Below are positions 11,711-23,960 of a stretch of DNA of 64,000 bases, in pieces. Below the pieces are notes generated by a model. It worked only from the letters and a program-made list of their open reading frames with translations. It was not told where the DNA came from and ran no database searches. The DNA comes from Mantis religiosa (lineage: Eukaryota; Arthropoda; Insecta; Mantodea; Mantidae): contig CM060952.1 in the NCBI GenBank assembly GCA_030765055.1, forward strand, positions 174,045,086 to 174,109,085. The letters run 5' to 3'. The first letter of the stretch is position 1; every line of letters starts with the position of its first letter. Made by a program: the position numbers and the translations under genes.

Positions 11711-12504
11711 AATATAATTTCTGTCATAGTAATCCTCTTCTCTATTTCATATTTTGGAAAACTCTCTCTGAAGTCCTCAACACTTTTATTTTTACATTTC
11801 AAAAATATAAAAAAAAAATCCTATTCTCTTCAGTGCGTATTTTGTCTCCAAGAGGCATTTAATAACAGTTCTTATGTAACAGAGTAGACTGGATATATGT
11901 TACAGAACAAGCTTTAGAAAGATATAAGGCGTAATAAGAGAAATTTTAACTAGTTATGGTCAAAATATTATATATTTTCGCATGGAAGCTGACACATTAA
12001 AGTATTAAATTCCGTCCATCCATCCATTCATCCATTTAATCCAATATAATCTCTTTTGTTTGTATGCGTCTCAGTACTATTCAAATGTTTTTCCTACATT
12101 TTTGTATGTGGAGATATAGTGGAATTTTGGTAAAATTTTAATTCCGAGTTATAATAACTATTTTGTACATTTGCATTTCCTCTACTGGAGGATTGAAACC
12201 CTTCATCGAATGACAGAACAAAGAATTAAGGAGCAGGAGATGAATAGGACTTCAACAAAAAATATGGCTACAAGAAAGATGAGATCGGAAGAAGCTAATG
12301 CCTAATCCTCGAGGGAAGAAGAACAACAAGAAGAAATAATTCTCTGATGGAGGAAGTTAGTTTCAAATTATCGATTCATATGTCACCAATTCAAACAAAG
12401 GTGCTGTACTTTCGTTGATGTTTGTTTCAACATTATTTTGGGGCCTTCATCAGGACATACCTCAATATTGTGGTACAGTGAGAACCATATAAAGCTCTTT
12501 ATAG
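11711..12504. other. Non-coding stretch, nothing recognised
   Basis: AT-rich sequence with no supportable gene or known repeat. Confidence 0.5.
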
Positions 12505-12722
12505 TAGATTGTAGCATGTCTGCCTCACGTTCAAGAGGTCCCGAGTTCGAATCTCGGTCAGGGTGAGTTATCCGGATAAGTATTTTACGGGGTTTTCCCT
12601 TATCCTTACAGTAACTCTAAGCTCCATGGATCCTGGAAACGTTTGAGCAACATTTCACCCATTTCATTCACCGTCCGATATGACTTAACGTTGGAGGACG
12701 TAAAATTACAAACAAACAAAAA
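12505..12722 (+). mobile_element. SINE-A copy
   Basis: The head is recognisable from 'gtagcatgtctgcctcacgttcaagagg', with B-box-like 'gagttcgaatctc', the body 'ggggttttcccttatcc' and the 3' end 'cgttggaggacgtaaa' followed by an (AAAC)-rich tail. The first part of the A-box half is degraded. Confidence 0.85.
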
Positions 12723-12854
12723 CTGAACCACATCAATGGGTCATAATTTGCATTTGAAAGCTCATAAAATGTAGAAACAAAATTTTTAATGATCTCAGTG
12801 GCCCTGGGAGAATTGTCAACAGTGACAATTGTTGACAGTTGACAATCTTAGATG

Positions 12855-13235
12855 CCCATTTTCATTGATACGACTGCAGACACTGAAGTTTATATGGATA
12901 TCTTCAAGACATTTCTTGAGTTGCTGGATGATGTATCGAATTGAGAGAAGGTTATTTCAAGCAAGATGGACCAACGTGCCATACATCTAATGACACCATG
13001 GAACTTCTAACCAGTTTCTTTGGTAATCGAATAATCTCGAAAGGTCTGTGGCCCCCCAGATTTCCTGACCCAACCTCAACGGATGTTTCCTTGTGGTGGC
13101 ATCTAAAAATAGAGTGTACAAGCTCAAGGGATCCATTCGAGCAGAAATAAGTAATATTGGCGAGGATATTCTCCATAAAACTTCAGAGAATATGGTGAGA
13201 CGTGTGCAAAACATGTATAGATGCTGGTAGAGGAC
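12855..13235 (+). pseudogene. Tc1/mariner-superfamily transposase remnant
   Basis: Conceptual translation gives pieces of an insect mariner-like transposase: VYMDIFKTFLELLDDV, then YFKQDGPTCHTSN (second catalytic Asp region), then LWPPRFPDPTSTD (third catalytic region; families usually read WPPRSPDLTPxD) and a C-terminal IRAEISNIGEDILHKTSENM segment. They lie in different frames: a stop at about 12944 and a shift near 13125 separate them. The N-terminal DNA-binding half and terminal inverted repeats were not found. It is a dead fragment. The subfamily differs from the mariner at 26.7 kb. Confidence 0.85.
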
Positions 13236-13900
13236 ACCTCCAACATTTTCTCTGAGATGTAAATAGTGTAATATAATCACCCAATTGTGTATTATACTCT
13301 CCCTAACTTTCATGTGTGTCCTATTACAGGTTCAAAAGTTATGGATTGTTGAAATGGTTCAGATTTATGTGGATCACACTATAATTTGCGTTTCTTAGAA
13401 ATTTCGCTTCATTTATGAATATTATACGGTTGAAAAATGTTATTCCTCAATACAAGTTCGCTTACTTGGAACAAAATATCGCTCTAGGTGGAAAATCAGC
13501 TTCACTAATTACACTCTTTGAAGATAATGTGTATAAAGGAGATATTTTCGCAGAATTCTCGATAACATTAATTAGACTCATATAATCGATTTCTCCTATC
13601 TGTCAAGCTATTTTCCTCAATATATTGGAAAATTCGTCCTCTATGCTAGATATTCCGATGCCTCAGGTCTTCCATTATTAAAAACTGTGATACGAATGCG
13701 ACATATTCTGGAGAACCGGAGAACAAAAAGCGTCTAAAGATGAAACGAACTCACGCACGCATAATGCATATTTTGATTTTGAAGGCGTTAAAATAAATAG
13801 AGACTTTACATGTGTGTTCTCTCTAAACGCTATGATTCTCAACGTCCAATTCTGTATTGGGTGTGAAAGAACCTTCTGCTGAGAGGCCTCTTTGGCAGGC
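13236..13900. other. Non-coding stretch, nothing recognised
   Basis: AT-rich DNA between a transposase remnant and a LINE remnant. No separate feature is visible. Confidence 0.5.
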
Positions 13901-13904
13901 TTAA

Positions 13905-14828
13905 GGTTGTTAAATATGCCACAAAGCTATTACACTGACCACTGGATTTACTTCCCTTCCTTCTTCTTCACTCCAACGGCTAGGCAGTGCTGCCTGTTCC
14001 AGCTTAAAATGTGTCTGACCATCGTTTTCATGGTCCTCCCGGATGTCTCTTTCCTTTAGGTTTATAGTTTTTAACTCTTCTTGGGATCCTATCTCTCGGC
14101 ATTCTCTCAATATGCTCCCTCCATTCATTTCTATAATTTATTATTTTTTTTCTAGAGAACTTATTTCTAACTCATCTCTTATTTCTTCATTTGGGATTTT
14201 ATCTAAAAGGGTACATCCCTTTACTGCTCTTAAAAATCTCATTTCGGCAGCCTGTATCTTGTTTTTGTATGCTTTTGTTAATGTCCATGTTTCAGGATCA
14301 AAAAGAAAAGCAGGCACAGCCATTACTTTAAAAAATTTCATCCGTGTTTCTTTTCTTGTTTTAGTTTTTAGGCTTCTATTTATTATGCCGCATATTTGTT
14401 GAAACATTGGTAATTTATTTTTAAAATCATGTTCAAATTCATAACTGACATCTAAGATAATATCATCAATTACTATTTTGGTTCTAACAGTGTCTTTACC
14501 TCGAAACGCCATTGTTTCTGTTTTATTTGTGGAAATTTTGAAATTATAATTCTTACATAGCTTCTGTAAAATATATACTGCACTTTGCAGCTCGTCTTCA
14601 GTTTTACTTATAATTATTTGGTCATCCGCAAATAGCATCGTCTTAAGAGTAAAATTTGGTGCAAGATGAATGCCTCCGTTAATCTTAAACACTCACTCTC
14701 TAATCAGATCATCTGTATAAATTATGAATAAGATAGGAAACAAATTGCAAACCTGTCTTACACCTTCATTTGTATGTATCCATTTACTATACATTCCATT
14801 TCCAATATGTATGCGGATTGGTGATTGC
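13905..14828 (-). pseudogene. LINE reverse transcriptase remnant
   Basis: On the minus strand the translation shows a non-LTR reverse transcriptase. First comes EGVRQVCNLFPILFIIYTDD (family pattern GVRQGCPLSPxLFNIYIDD). The palm-domain catalytic motif FADDQ follows in KTMLFADDQIII. A conserved stretch downstream includes ETWTLTKAYKNKIQAAEMRF. A tail has FKLEQAALPSRWSEEE. It is broken: a TGA at 14693-14695 stands where this family normally has Trp (IREW), and a further stop follows SSLEKK near 14138. Sequence beyond about 14828 no longer resembles the LINE, so it is 5'-truncated or interrupted there. The clade cannot be fixed by eye. No target-site duplication was found. Confidence 0.9.
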
Positions 14829-14935
14829 CATATCTGGTGGGAACCCTCAACCGCCACCCGAGGGACGCGCCCGATATGGGTTACAGGGTCCCACACGGGT
14901 ACTTCCGAATCGGTATCCAATATACTTCATGCAGA
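14829..14935. other. GC-rich block at LINE boundary
   Basis: This unrelated GC-rich segment abuts the broken 5' side of the LINE remnant. It could be a separate insertion or a variable LINE part. It is not similar to insertion H by eye. Confidence 0.4.
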
Positions 14936-16312
14936 TAATGCAGTTAAACGGAGAAAATATGCAGGTGGGTTTGGTTTGCCAGCAATGAATGCAGGGGAAA
15001 CTATTTTCCACCAGGACGGTACAAACAATAAGTAGATAAAAAATTAAAATAAACTGTCAAAAGTGTGTTACAAAAACACTTTCATACAGGCTGTTCAGTG
15101 AAAGTAATTATTCAGAAGAGAAGTAATTTTAAATATGTATAAATCAATCGGAATATTATTTAAAACTTCATAGTTCCTGTAAAGGTTGTAAAAGAAATAT
15201 TTTGGGTACGTATGTTATCAACCTTTATGGGAACGTTTCTCGCGTCTAGTAACCTTTAGGTCTGGGGGAACATTATTTAGAATTTAGGCATTCCTGTCTT
15301 GATGGAGAGTCTCCCCAGTTTCGTCTACCGCTGTGCATATTGACAACATTCTCTGTTGTGTGGGGAGGAAGATAGTCCATTTTCTGTGTGGATAGATGCC
15401 CTATCAGGAAGGGCAGCGTGACCCGTAATCAGGCCAAGTTCTTAGTAAGCAAGGGGTAAGCTGGACAAACATAGCCTTCCATCGCATGCACACCGTTGCT
15501 TCAGCTCAGATATCTCCAGCTGTGCATTAATAATCAGCTCTGCTAATTTTATCATTAAAGCTTTGGTATTCTGTGGTTTAAACTTTGAAGAAATAGTCCC
15601 TGGAACCTCAAAAGGCCTGCCTGGATAATTTCGATTCACACTTTATTTCAAGATTCAGTAATATATTTGAAATCCTTTAAAGTTTGCTTAACATAAGAAG
15701 TTGACCCAAAAGGTTGGCATAAGTTTATAAGGAATAATTAGTTATGATGTGCTATTATTTCAGATAGGAAAAACAATATAATACGCAACTGCACGAATTA
15801 CAGATACAGATTAAGAAGAATAGGAAATCTGAAGAGCAGTATTCAGTGACTTTCTGTTATTTCTTTTCTGTTCCCTTAACACACGTTGACTTTCAAATCC
15901 CATGACTTTTACATCATCTCCAGAAAGAAATATATAGATTTCCCATGATAATACAAGCATTGGAGAATTCAAACTTTATACAACATATAAGGCATTTAAC
16001 TTGAAAAAAAAAAATTATTTGATATAAATTGAGCATTATGAGATCTATAACTTCTTCAGTAATATATTGTATACCCCTTAGCATTTTCAAATTGCACAAG
16101 AACTCATTGAGAAGGAAGAGCAATTAAGAGGTAATTCCCAGAACACTAAATATACATGACTTATTTGCCATGGAAGTACTTTATATTTTATATTTTATCC
16201 AAAAGCTTTAGAGCCATTGTCGAGGGCGAAATATAACCTTTTTCCATGAAAAATAACATAGGGAGCAAATGTTTTGAAAACGATTATTTCTTATTCTTGA
16301 AAGAGTTTTCAA
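14936..16312. other. Non-coding stretch, nothing recognised
   Basis: Only chance open frames occur. No repeat family was recognised. Confidence 0.5.
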
Positions 16313-16542
16313 GCCCGCCTCGGTAGTGTGGTGGTAACATGTCTGCCTCACGTTTAAGAGGTGCCGAGTTCGAATCTCGGTCAGGGTGAGTTACCTGGAT
16401 AAGGTTTTTCTGGGGTTTTCCCTTATCCTGAAAGACGAGTGTCGGGTAGGTCTAAGCTCTATGGACCCTGGGCTCCTTTGAGCACCATTTCACCCATTCC
16501 GTTCATCGTCCGATATGACTTAACGTTGGAGGACGTAAATTA

Positions 16543-16575
<33 letters not shown>
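16313..16575 (+). mobile_element. SINE-A, full length with poly(A) tail
   Basis: This is the clearest full copy. The tRNA-like head starts 'gcccgcctcggtagtgtggt' (A-box region), then 'gtctgcctcacg', B-box-like 'gagttcgaatctc' and a 3' acceptor-like 'ggtcagggtgag' resembling tRNA-Glu. The SINE body has 'ggggttttcccttatcctg' and 'ccatttcacccattcc', and the 3' end 'taacgttggaggacgtaaat' is followed by about 30 A. Target-site duplications are not obvious. Confidence 0.92.
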
Positions 16576-16578
<3 letters not shown>

Positions 16579-16981
16579 CAAATTAAAGATCATTTGGCGT
16601 GGTTTATTTTTCTTTAAATATTAAATTTACATTAGATCCCATATAATTTTAAAAATACTCTGAATGTGTATAGCAAATTCTAATGTTATTAATAATAGTA
16701 ATAATAATAGTAATAATAATAAACAATAATATATAATATAATTATATAACTATATTATATAATATTATTACTTTATTTTATTTTATTATTATCATTATCA
16801 TTATCTTAGCATCATATCATGATAAATATTATTCTATGTAACCACTGTTTATGATGAATATTTTAATTGGACTTGGTGTGTTATGTCCATAAAAATAAAT
16901 GAATAAATAAATAAACTATCAAACAAATAAATAAATCGTCATTATCATTATTAATCCTGTTAAACCTACTATTCAAAATGG
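16576..16981. other. AT-rich spacer with AAT/TATA simple sequence
   Basis: It contains AAT-rich and TATA-rich low-complexity sequence at about 16680-16800 and AAATAAAT runs near 16895-16935. No gene. Confidence 0.6.
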
Positions 16982-17172
16982 TTTAAGTCCTCCAACGTTA
17001 AGTCATATCGGATGATAAAGGAATGAAATGGGCGAAATGATGCTCAAATGAGTCTTAGAGCTTAGTCTCTCGATAAGGGAAATCTCAGAACAAAACCTCA
17101 TCCACCGTGAACCTAGATTCGAACTCGGGACCTGTTAAACTTGAGGAAGACAAGCTACTGACGCGGGCGAAA
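16982..17172 (-). mobile_element. SINE-A, diverged copy
   Basis: In minus orientation it carries the 3' block (tcctccaacgttaagtcata in plus orientation) and the B-box-like 'gattcgaactcggg', with several internal deletions compared with the copy at 16313. Confidence 0.85.
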
Positions 17173-18424
17173 CAGCTTTAGTTCAATGTGTAATGATTAA
17201 ACTGCGTATTTACCAGAGAGAACTAGAATTGCGTTCCAACCAAACAGTCGATATCGACACTAAGCAAAGTAACGTTTGAACAAAACAATTAGATTAAGAT
17301 AAACGCCAGCACGTGGGTAGACAACTGAGTGTGCTCGTGTGTGTCAGTCAGTCTGTATATCTGTCTATCTGTTAAATCCCAAACATGGCATCTTTCAGGA
17401 GCACAATTTGAAGTTCTCAAGTATATTGACATAAAGAAATACCATTTTTAACACAAGAGGGTCTTAAAGAATTTTTATTAAAATATATATTGAATGATAA
17501 ACAGTATCGTATAGCTGCAAATAATTTGTGAAGACCTCTTCATTATCAATAAATTATGCACAACTTTATGGATGCTTCAAATGGTAAAAGTAAACGAAGT
17601 GGTACTAAAAACAATATATTTATCTCATTTAAACACACATTCTCCTTCGTATTAAATATAATGGCACCTGTTCACAAGATACCACTTGTTATTAGCTTTG
17701 AATTACGATACTTTCTCAAAATGATGACCACAAGAAATACAAGTACCTCCTATCAGCCAACCATAGTACCTACTATCTGTTAAAGCTCTTGCATCCCGCT
17801 TCTGTAACTACAACTAAAGGAGCAACAAAAGCGTGTTTTCGAACATTTATCAGGACTAATAAGAAACAGAAGAACAACCAGAGCAAGTAAGTCAGGAAAC
17901 TTAACAATGAGATTAAGGTGTCTAGTAGAAAAGTATATTTGTTTAATGCCCTAGCAATGCTCAATGATAAAGCCTTTGATTTCAACTGAATTATTTCATG
18001 GATATTTCATTTTTAGCTGAAGATATTATACCAATTACTTAGAATTTTAGAAATTCCATTTCCTGAAAATAATGAACTACATTCAATCAAACATATTTTA
18101 TTAATTCTAAAGAAGCACAATTTGACGACCTTTAACTCTTTTGATTCATAAATCAAATGTCATATAAGGATCAATTTGTATCAAATTAAGATTAATTAAT
18201 AACTTCAAGGAGACACCTGTTTGGAAACGCATCTGATATTAAATTCAACTTTTACAATTATATAAAATACTGTAATATATTTATGAAGAGCTTTTTAATA
18301 GCAAACAGCTCAATTGATATACAAATATAACAATTTGTAACCAAAGCCTCACTTAACTTACGAAAATTTTGTTAAGTCTTCAAGTCACTAAAACATTACC
18401 TTTGATTTTTAAAACATAGTATGG

Positions 18425-18456
<32 letters not shown>

Positions 18457-20445
18457 ATGATAATTTTGCTATTGTTCCTGATAAACAAATAAATTACTAA
18501 ATTTACAAGATAAAGCTATAAAATTCACATTAGAAACTGAAATTGATTGAAATTGTTTTCTTGTTTGGATTTGAAGATAATAAGAAATAATAATAAATTG
18601 GATTTTGGTATTTATAGGAAATTTGCTCATATTGATATTTACATAAAAACTAAAAGTTGTAACCCTTTTCAACATAAATCTGCTGTTTTAATAGTTTGAT
18701 TAATAGATTAATAATTTACCCCTGAATAAAGATGAATTTAATACAGAATATAAACATATTATTAATACGGCTTTAATTAATGGTTTTAATAAAGACTTTT
18801 TTACAAAAGAACATTGAAAATGTAAATATCAAACAACTGTTAATTATATTTCTACCCTTAAAAATAAAAGAAAATTATGATTTTTTTTAAAAAAAAAGTT
18901 TACCTACCAACCTTGCTTTAATAAACAATTTCAAAACGTTTTTAAAGAGTTTGATATAGCTTTGGTTCCTCAAAACAAATATAGCATTAAAAGTTTACTA
19001 CATTTCTCTAAAAAAAGGATGAAATTCCTAATAATAAAATATCTGGAATTTATCAATTTTATTGTTTCGATTGTGATCGAGTTTACATTGGAAAAAAGAA
19101 ACGTAATTTGGGAATCAGAACGAATGAACATTTTCGTAACATTAAGTATAAATAAACTAATAAATCGGCCGTAGCAGAACATTTTTGGTCATTTAACCAT
19201 AATATAAATCCTGAAGTTAAATTATTAAAACAATTAATTGTCTCGATAGATTTAATGGTTTGGGAAAAGGTATTTATTTTAAAAAATAAACATTGCGTGA
19301 TGAATTTTGAAATACCCGCATTTCATTCTGTTCTCCAGTTTGTTTCGTTTTCAGGTTTTGGTAATACTGAAGAAACATGAGAACACAGTAAAACTGAGAA
19401 AACATAAGAACATAGTAACTTCCTTAACAACGAATTTGTTTTCTGCTGTGGTTTTCCTTGACTGAAGTTGCGGACAAGATTTCGTGAAATTGATATCAAT
19501 TAGAAAGAAGAATTAACACTATTTTCTTAATTTTAGTGAGGCTTTTGTTACAAATTGTTATTTTTGTATAATATTCATTGCTTCACTGTAGCTAACTTCG
19601 TTTTTTACATAAGCTTAATTGTTGTTTTAGTAAAGGTCTAGTTGGAATTGGTTACATACTAAACTGTGCAATAGTTTTCTATAACTATTTCAATATGAAA
19701 ATTCAAATATCTGAAAAAACAATTTACAAATGGGGTCGTTTCAGTGAAATAGCTCAAAATATTTTATCTGCTGGAAGGTTCTTAACAAAAAACAAAAGCT
19801 GTTTTATTTTCGTATCCTATGAGATTCTAACTCAAGCTATGTGAAAATACGTAAGCCTGAATGTCAACGACACTTTTTAGGGGGTTAAATAACAGCACAT
19901 TTTTCAAAATCCGAATGTCCCATTAAGTTGATGTGCATGTTATCATAACTGACCGGCCATATATATCACGAGGGTGATGGTAACATATCGATGTGGATCC
20001 CTCTCTTAATGACCGACATTGTAATGCTACATAATCACAACACAAGGAAGGGAGGGGGCAGAGACTCGGTCGACATGTATCTATTAAACTAACATTATTA
20101 CCAGTTTGCACCAACTTGGAGAAACCACTGTTAATTATCTACTGTTGCGTTTGTCCCACTGCGGTGATTGCATATCAACTTGCTCTTGACTGGGTATTCA
20201 ATATTGATTTCTCATGTAAAACATAAGAATACGTACTAACAAATTTTAAAATGAAATTCGTCTACACCACTTTCTTTTACAACATTCCATTATCATCAAA
20301 TTCTAAAACTATTACATAGGCTGTAGTCGCAGACAATATTAATTTTCAAAACTAATCTGAAAAATGCATTAGATTTTAAGAGCTATTAGAGAATTTGTTA
20401 AGCTGAAGTTAACAGGTTTTCTATGAATGCCTATGTACAGCCCCC
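17173..20445. other. Non-coding stretch, mostly very AT-rich
   Basis: It holds a clean (AT)n microsatellite at 18423-18452 and long A/T-rich sequence with only chance frames. No gene, repeat family or RNA gene was recognised. Confidence 0.5.
18423..18452. repeat. (AT)n microsatellite
   Basis: About 14 uninterrupted AT units. Confidence 0.9.
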
Positions 20446-20683
20446 GGCCGCGCCGTGGCTCAGTGGTTAGACCACTTGGCTCTCACCAAGGCGGCCCGGG
20501 TTCGATCCCAGACGACCCCACAGTGATATTTGTGCTGGACAACACGGCGCTGGGGCGGGTTTTCTCCGGGATCTCCGGTTTCCCCCGCCATCTCATTCCA
20601 CCGGTGCTCCATGTTCATCTCACGTATCATCAGTGTCATCGCCTGCGGTGCCATATGCAGTAAACGCGGGCGTTAAACACTAT
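20446..20683 (+). mobile_element. SINE-B (tRNA-Glu-like), full copy
   Basis: Head 'ggccgcgccgtggctcagtg' with A-box, anticodon region 'ttggctctcaccaagg', B-box 'gggttcgatccc', body 'gggttttctccgggatctcc' and 3' end 'cgttaaacactat'. It is nearly identical in layout to the copies at 9712 and 32886. The frame it contains is a SINE translation, not a gene. Confidence 0.92.
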
Positions 20684-23623
20684 GGAGCTTTATATCACCC
20701 GATTTGAGCTCCATTACGCTGGTTCAGATGTCAACTTCCATCCCAACGTCTAGACTAGCTGCTTTCACGGAGCGCAATCTTTAGCAATACCATTGATCTC
20801 GCCACAAGCTCTTAGAACAGTGTTCCTTCAGATTGTTAGGCAATCCTTTGCAATGACTATCCTCTTCAAATGGACGCAGGAGGATAACTTAAGAGTATCA
20901 ACAGTTACCATTGTGAATACAATTGCATATGTGAAGTGTTGATTAAATTATACAGCAGTTAACATAAAAAAAGAAAAAAAATGTCTGCAGTGGACGATCT
21001 GTTAGTTACAGTGATTGTCCGCCAGGAGAGAAATTCCAGAACTACTAACGCAACTACAAATACTGTCCATAGATGGCTCCACAGCTAACACCTTATACTC
21101 AGAATGAATATGTGTAATTATTTAAAAACCTTTGTAACATACTTAAAGAATTGTCTTTACATAAAGCTTCAGTTTAATAGTTCTTTATTGCCTTTTAAGA
21201 AGCAAAAGGTTCAGCGAATAAATGAGTTAATTTTGTAAAAAAATAAATAATGTTGTATAACAAAGGAAGTCTTCTAAATTATATATATTTTGACCGGATT
21301 TATTTCAGATGTATATAACATTTCTCAATAGGGAGTTTTTCTCTTTTTTTGTTCGAACTTAAATCCATAATGATCAATAAACTTGGGACCGCTTCTGTTC
21401 CTTAGTTACCAAGTTTATTTGAGCCATAAGAATTTAACGCAATTGCCGTTTGCTAGGTTGAGCTAATTTTACCATATATTCCTTGCAGTAAAGTAGGAGA
21501 ATACAGGATATAGCTAAACTTTTAGTGGTAGTTGTCGCTACGTAATGGCTTTCAAATTTGATTTTCTTTGTACATCTTAATGATAAAAAATTAATAAAAG
21601 CTTTCCATCTCAGAAACCTTTACTTCCTGAAAAATTAAAAAACAAGAAATACCATTTAAAAAACTTGCTGAAGCTTTACAACGCTGTAAGCATTCCAGAA
21701 ACATCAGCCATAGACAACATTTTTTTCAAAAAATAAAGCTGAATTTAGAAATCTAATGATCCTATTTGCTCTTCTAGATTCGACTCAAATGCTCTAAAAA
21801 TAAACTGATTCCTCCTTCCCTAGCTTCTCATTCTAGTTGTGTCCTATATTGTCCAGCTATTTTATGACTATTTTTTGAGCTCAACGAGCGAGATGTCTGC
21901 GCAGTAACGTGTGAGCCTGGCATTCGATAAAACTGGGTTTGATTCTCCTCAACCACCTAATCTTTTTTATACACGCTAATGTCTGCTTTTCTTCACACAG
22001 ATTCCCCGAGATGCAAGGTTATCCTTCTATCTTGCTTTTGGGCGTCCTATACCTCGTCTCCCTTCAGGCTTTTGATTCCTAGCTATTTTAATTTATTATT
22101 ATCTGAACTATCTAGGAGCTTATTCTATTCCCTTTTCCTTAGTTACTCGAATTTTACTGCACCATTTACTTTACATTCCCGTCTAGCATCTTCATTTCTT
22201 AATGCATTTATTTCCGTTGTTATCAATAACGGCTCTCTTACCATTATCCGCTTGTGTATCTCTTCCACATATCATCATTGGTCTACCTGCAACTTCATAG
22301 TTCTGTTTAAAATAAAAAAAATTCTCTTTGTAAATTTTTATTGTTACTTTAAAGGTCTCTCAAATAGCTATATTCTCTAGGTTTTTGTTCTTGCCTTCTA
22401 ATTGCGTCACTTGTTCAATTATTTTCATTTGTCTCTAACTTCTATGGTGGCATACACAATACTTAAGTTTTCTCGTGGACGCCTAATCTGACTTTTGTTT
22501 TCTGTACTTTTCTCTAAACGTTAGGGAAATATTTGGATGGTTTGTCATTTGAAACGATTTTTTACCGTTTCATTGTATTGCCTTTTCAGTTTTCAAGAAT
22601 GGTTGTAGATTTTCTGACGTAAAAGGCGTGGTTGCTTGCTCAAAGGGAAGGTACTGAATTAAGAAGAAACCCAGAACTTATCATAAAGCAAAGTTAAAAA
22701 TGTAATTACATTAAGAAAATCGATGTTTTCTCAGTCATTTAACAAATCCGTGAAAACTAAATTTAAAAGTAATGTTAAAATATCAGATAAATCAAAATTG
22801 CAATACTTTTTGAATACATTTGTAAAGTAGGTTTCATTAAGAAGGCGAGGCTTTATAGCTACTTCTGGGGGATCCCAAAACTCTATGGGTAAAAAAAATT
22901 GCATTCTTTTTGCACTAAATTTCCAGTTTTCCTGAAAGCATAGATTTTAAAGAGTGTTATTCAGCAGTACAAATGCATTTTTGTAACTAACATTACAGAC
23001 TTCAGCTGTACATGGCTTCCTGTTCATAGACAGATCCTTGTAAATCAAGCCAACCTAATTTCCTGAATGAACCTTTTATATTTCATGGTTTTAGAAAATA
23101 AAAAGCATGACAGACAAAAATAAAATGAAAATCGAAATTCAACTGAACATGTGCACAAAAAGATCGGGTGCAGATATATTAATTGCTTGCCGTGTAATGA
23201 AAGCATTTATGCACCAAATGCCCCCATGCCTTTAGCAAGTGAAGCAATGCACCTGTGTTCCTGCATATAGGGATGTCGGGGCTGCTATGTGATAATGCAG
23301 ATTATCAGCGCTAATGATAATGATGCAATCCAATTCGTTATAGTTAGCACCGGGCTATGCAATTTGTTGACGCATACCCATCGATAATGGTGTTGAGGGA
23401 CGAACGAAGGGTTGCAACCCTTGTTTTAGCAAACCCTTCCCTCCCCCCTAATGAGGAGGAACGACATTCCAGCATGCTGAAATAATAGCACTAATGGGAA
23501 TGATGAGTTGGTGCATCTGTTTTCTTTTACATTGTTTTCCCTCAAAAACAGGCCAATATCGTACATTCTAGCAAAAACAGTCTGCGGTAAATTTGCACAC
23601 GTATCAGTAATCCTGTGAATAGT
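20684..23623. other. Non-coding stretch
   Basis: A weak tRNA-like segment lies near 21874-21960 (see rejected items). An enhancer-like cluster of TAAT and GATA words lies at about 23283-23520. Otherwise nothing was recognised. Confidence 0.45.
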
Positions 23624-23947
23624 CCTGCGCCGTGGCCTAGTAGCCTAAGGCATCATGATTTGGTTCCCTGCCGCAAAATGCGATCCCACCCCTGGAGGTG
23701 CTGCTTTAAGTCCCGGGTATAGAACTGGTGCCCACTCAGCATAGTGAGAAAATTAATGAGCTTACGATAGGTATGTGGCCTTGGTCAAGAAGGCCAACTT
23801 TCCGGCTCGGGGTGTCGAGATGCTGACCAATTTCTTCCTCGTATCTGTTGTATGGTCGCCCACCTCCACCTTGCGTATGTGAGCTTGAGGCCGGCAGTCG
23901 GGTTGGCAGGCCTTGACCCTCTATGGGCTGTCATGCCATGAGTTATT
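23624..23947 (+). mobile_element. SINE-E with (TTA)n tail
   Basis: tRNA-like head 'cctgcgccgtggcctagtag' followed by 'aaggcatcatgatttggttcc', a degraded B-box region ending 'gatcccacccctgg', then 'gtgcccactcagcat' and 'ttccggctcggggtgtcgag', and the 3' end 'ccctctatgggctgtcatgc' leading into TTA repeats. It shares these blocks in order with the minus-strand copy at 28387. The LINE fragment at 23961 sits directly beside its tail. Confidence 0.88.
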
Positions 23948-23960
23948 ATTATTAAATCTT

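Noticed and set aside
20427..20663. 78-residue protein (PRRGSVVRPLGSHQ type)
   Set aside because: It is the translation of SINE-B. The same peptide appears at the other SINE-B copies on either strand.
21874..21960. Further tRNA-derived SINE
   Set aside because: There is a B-box-like 'gggtttgattctcc', but the A-box is poor and no second copy or target duplication was seen.
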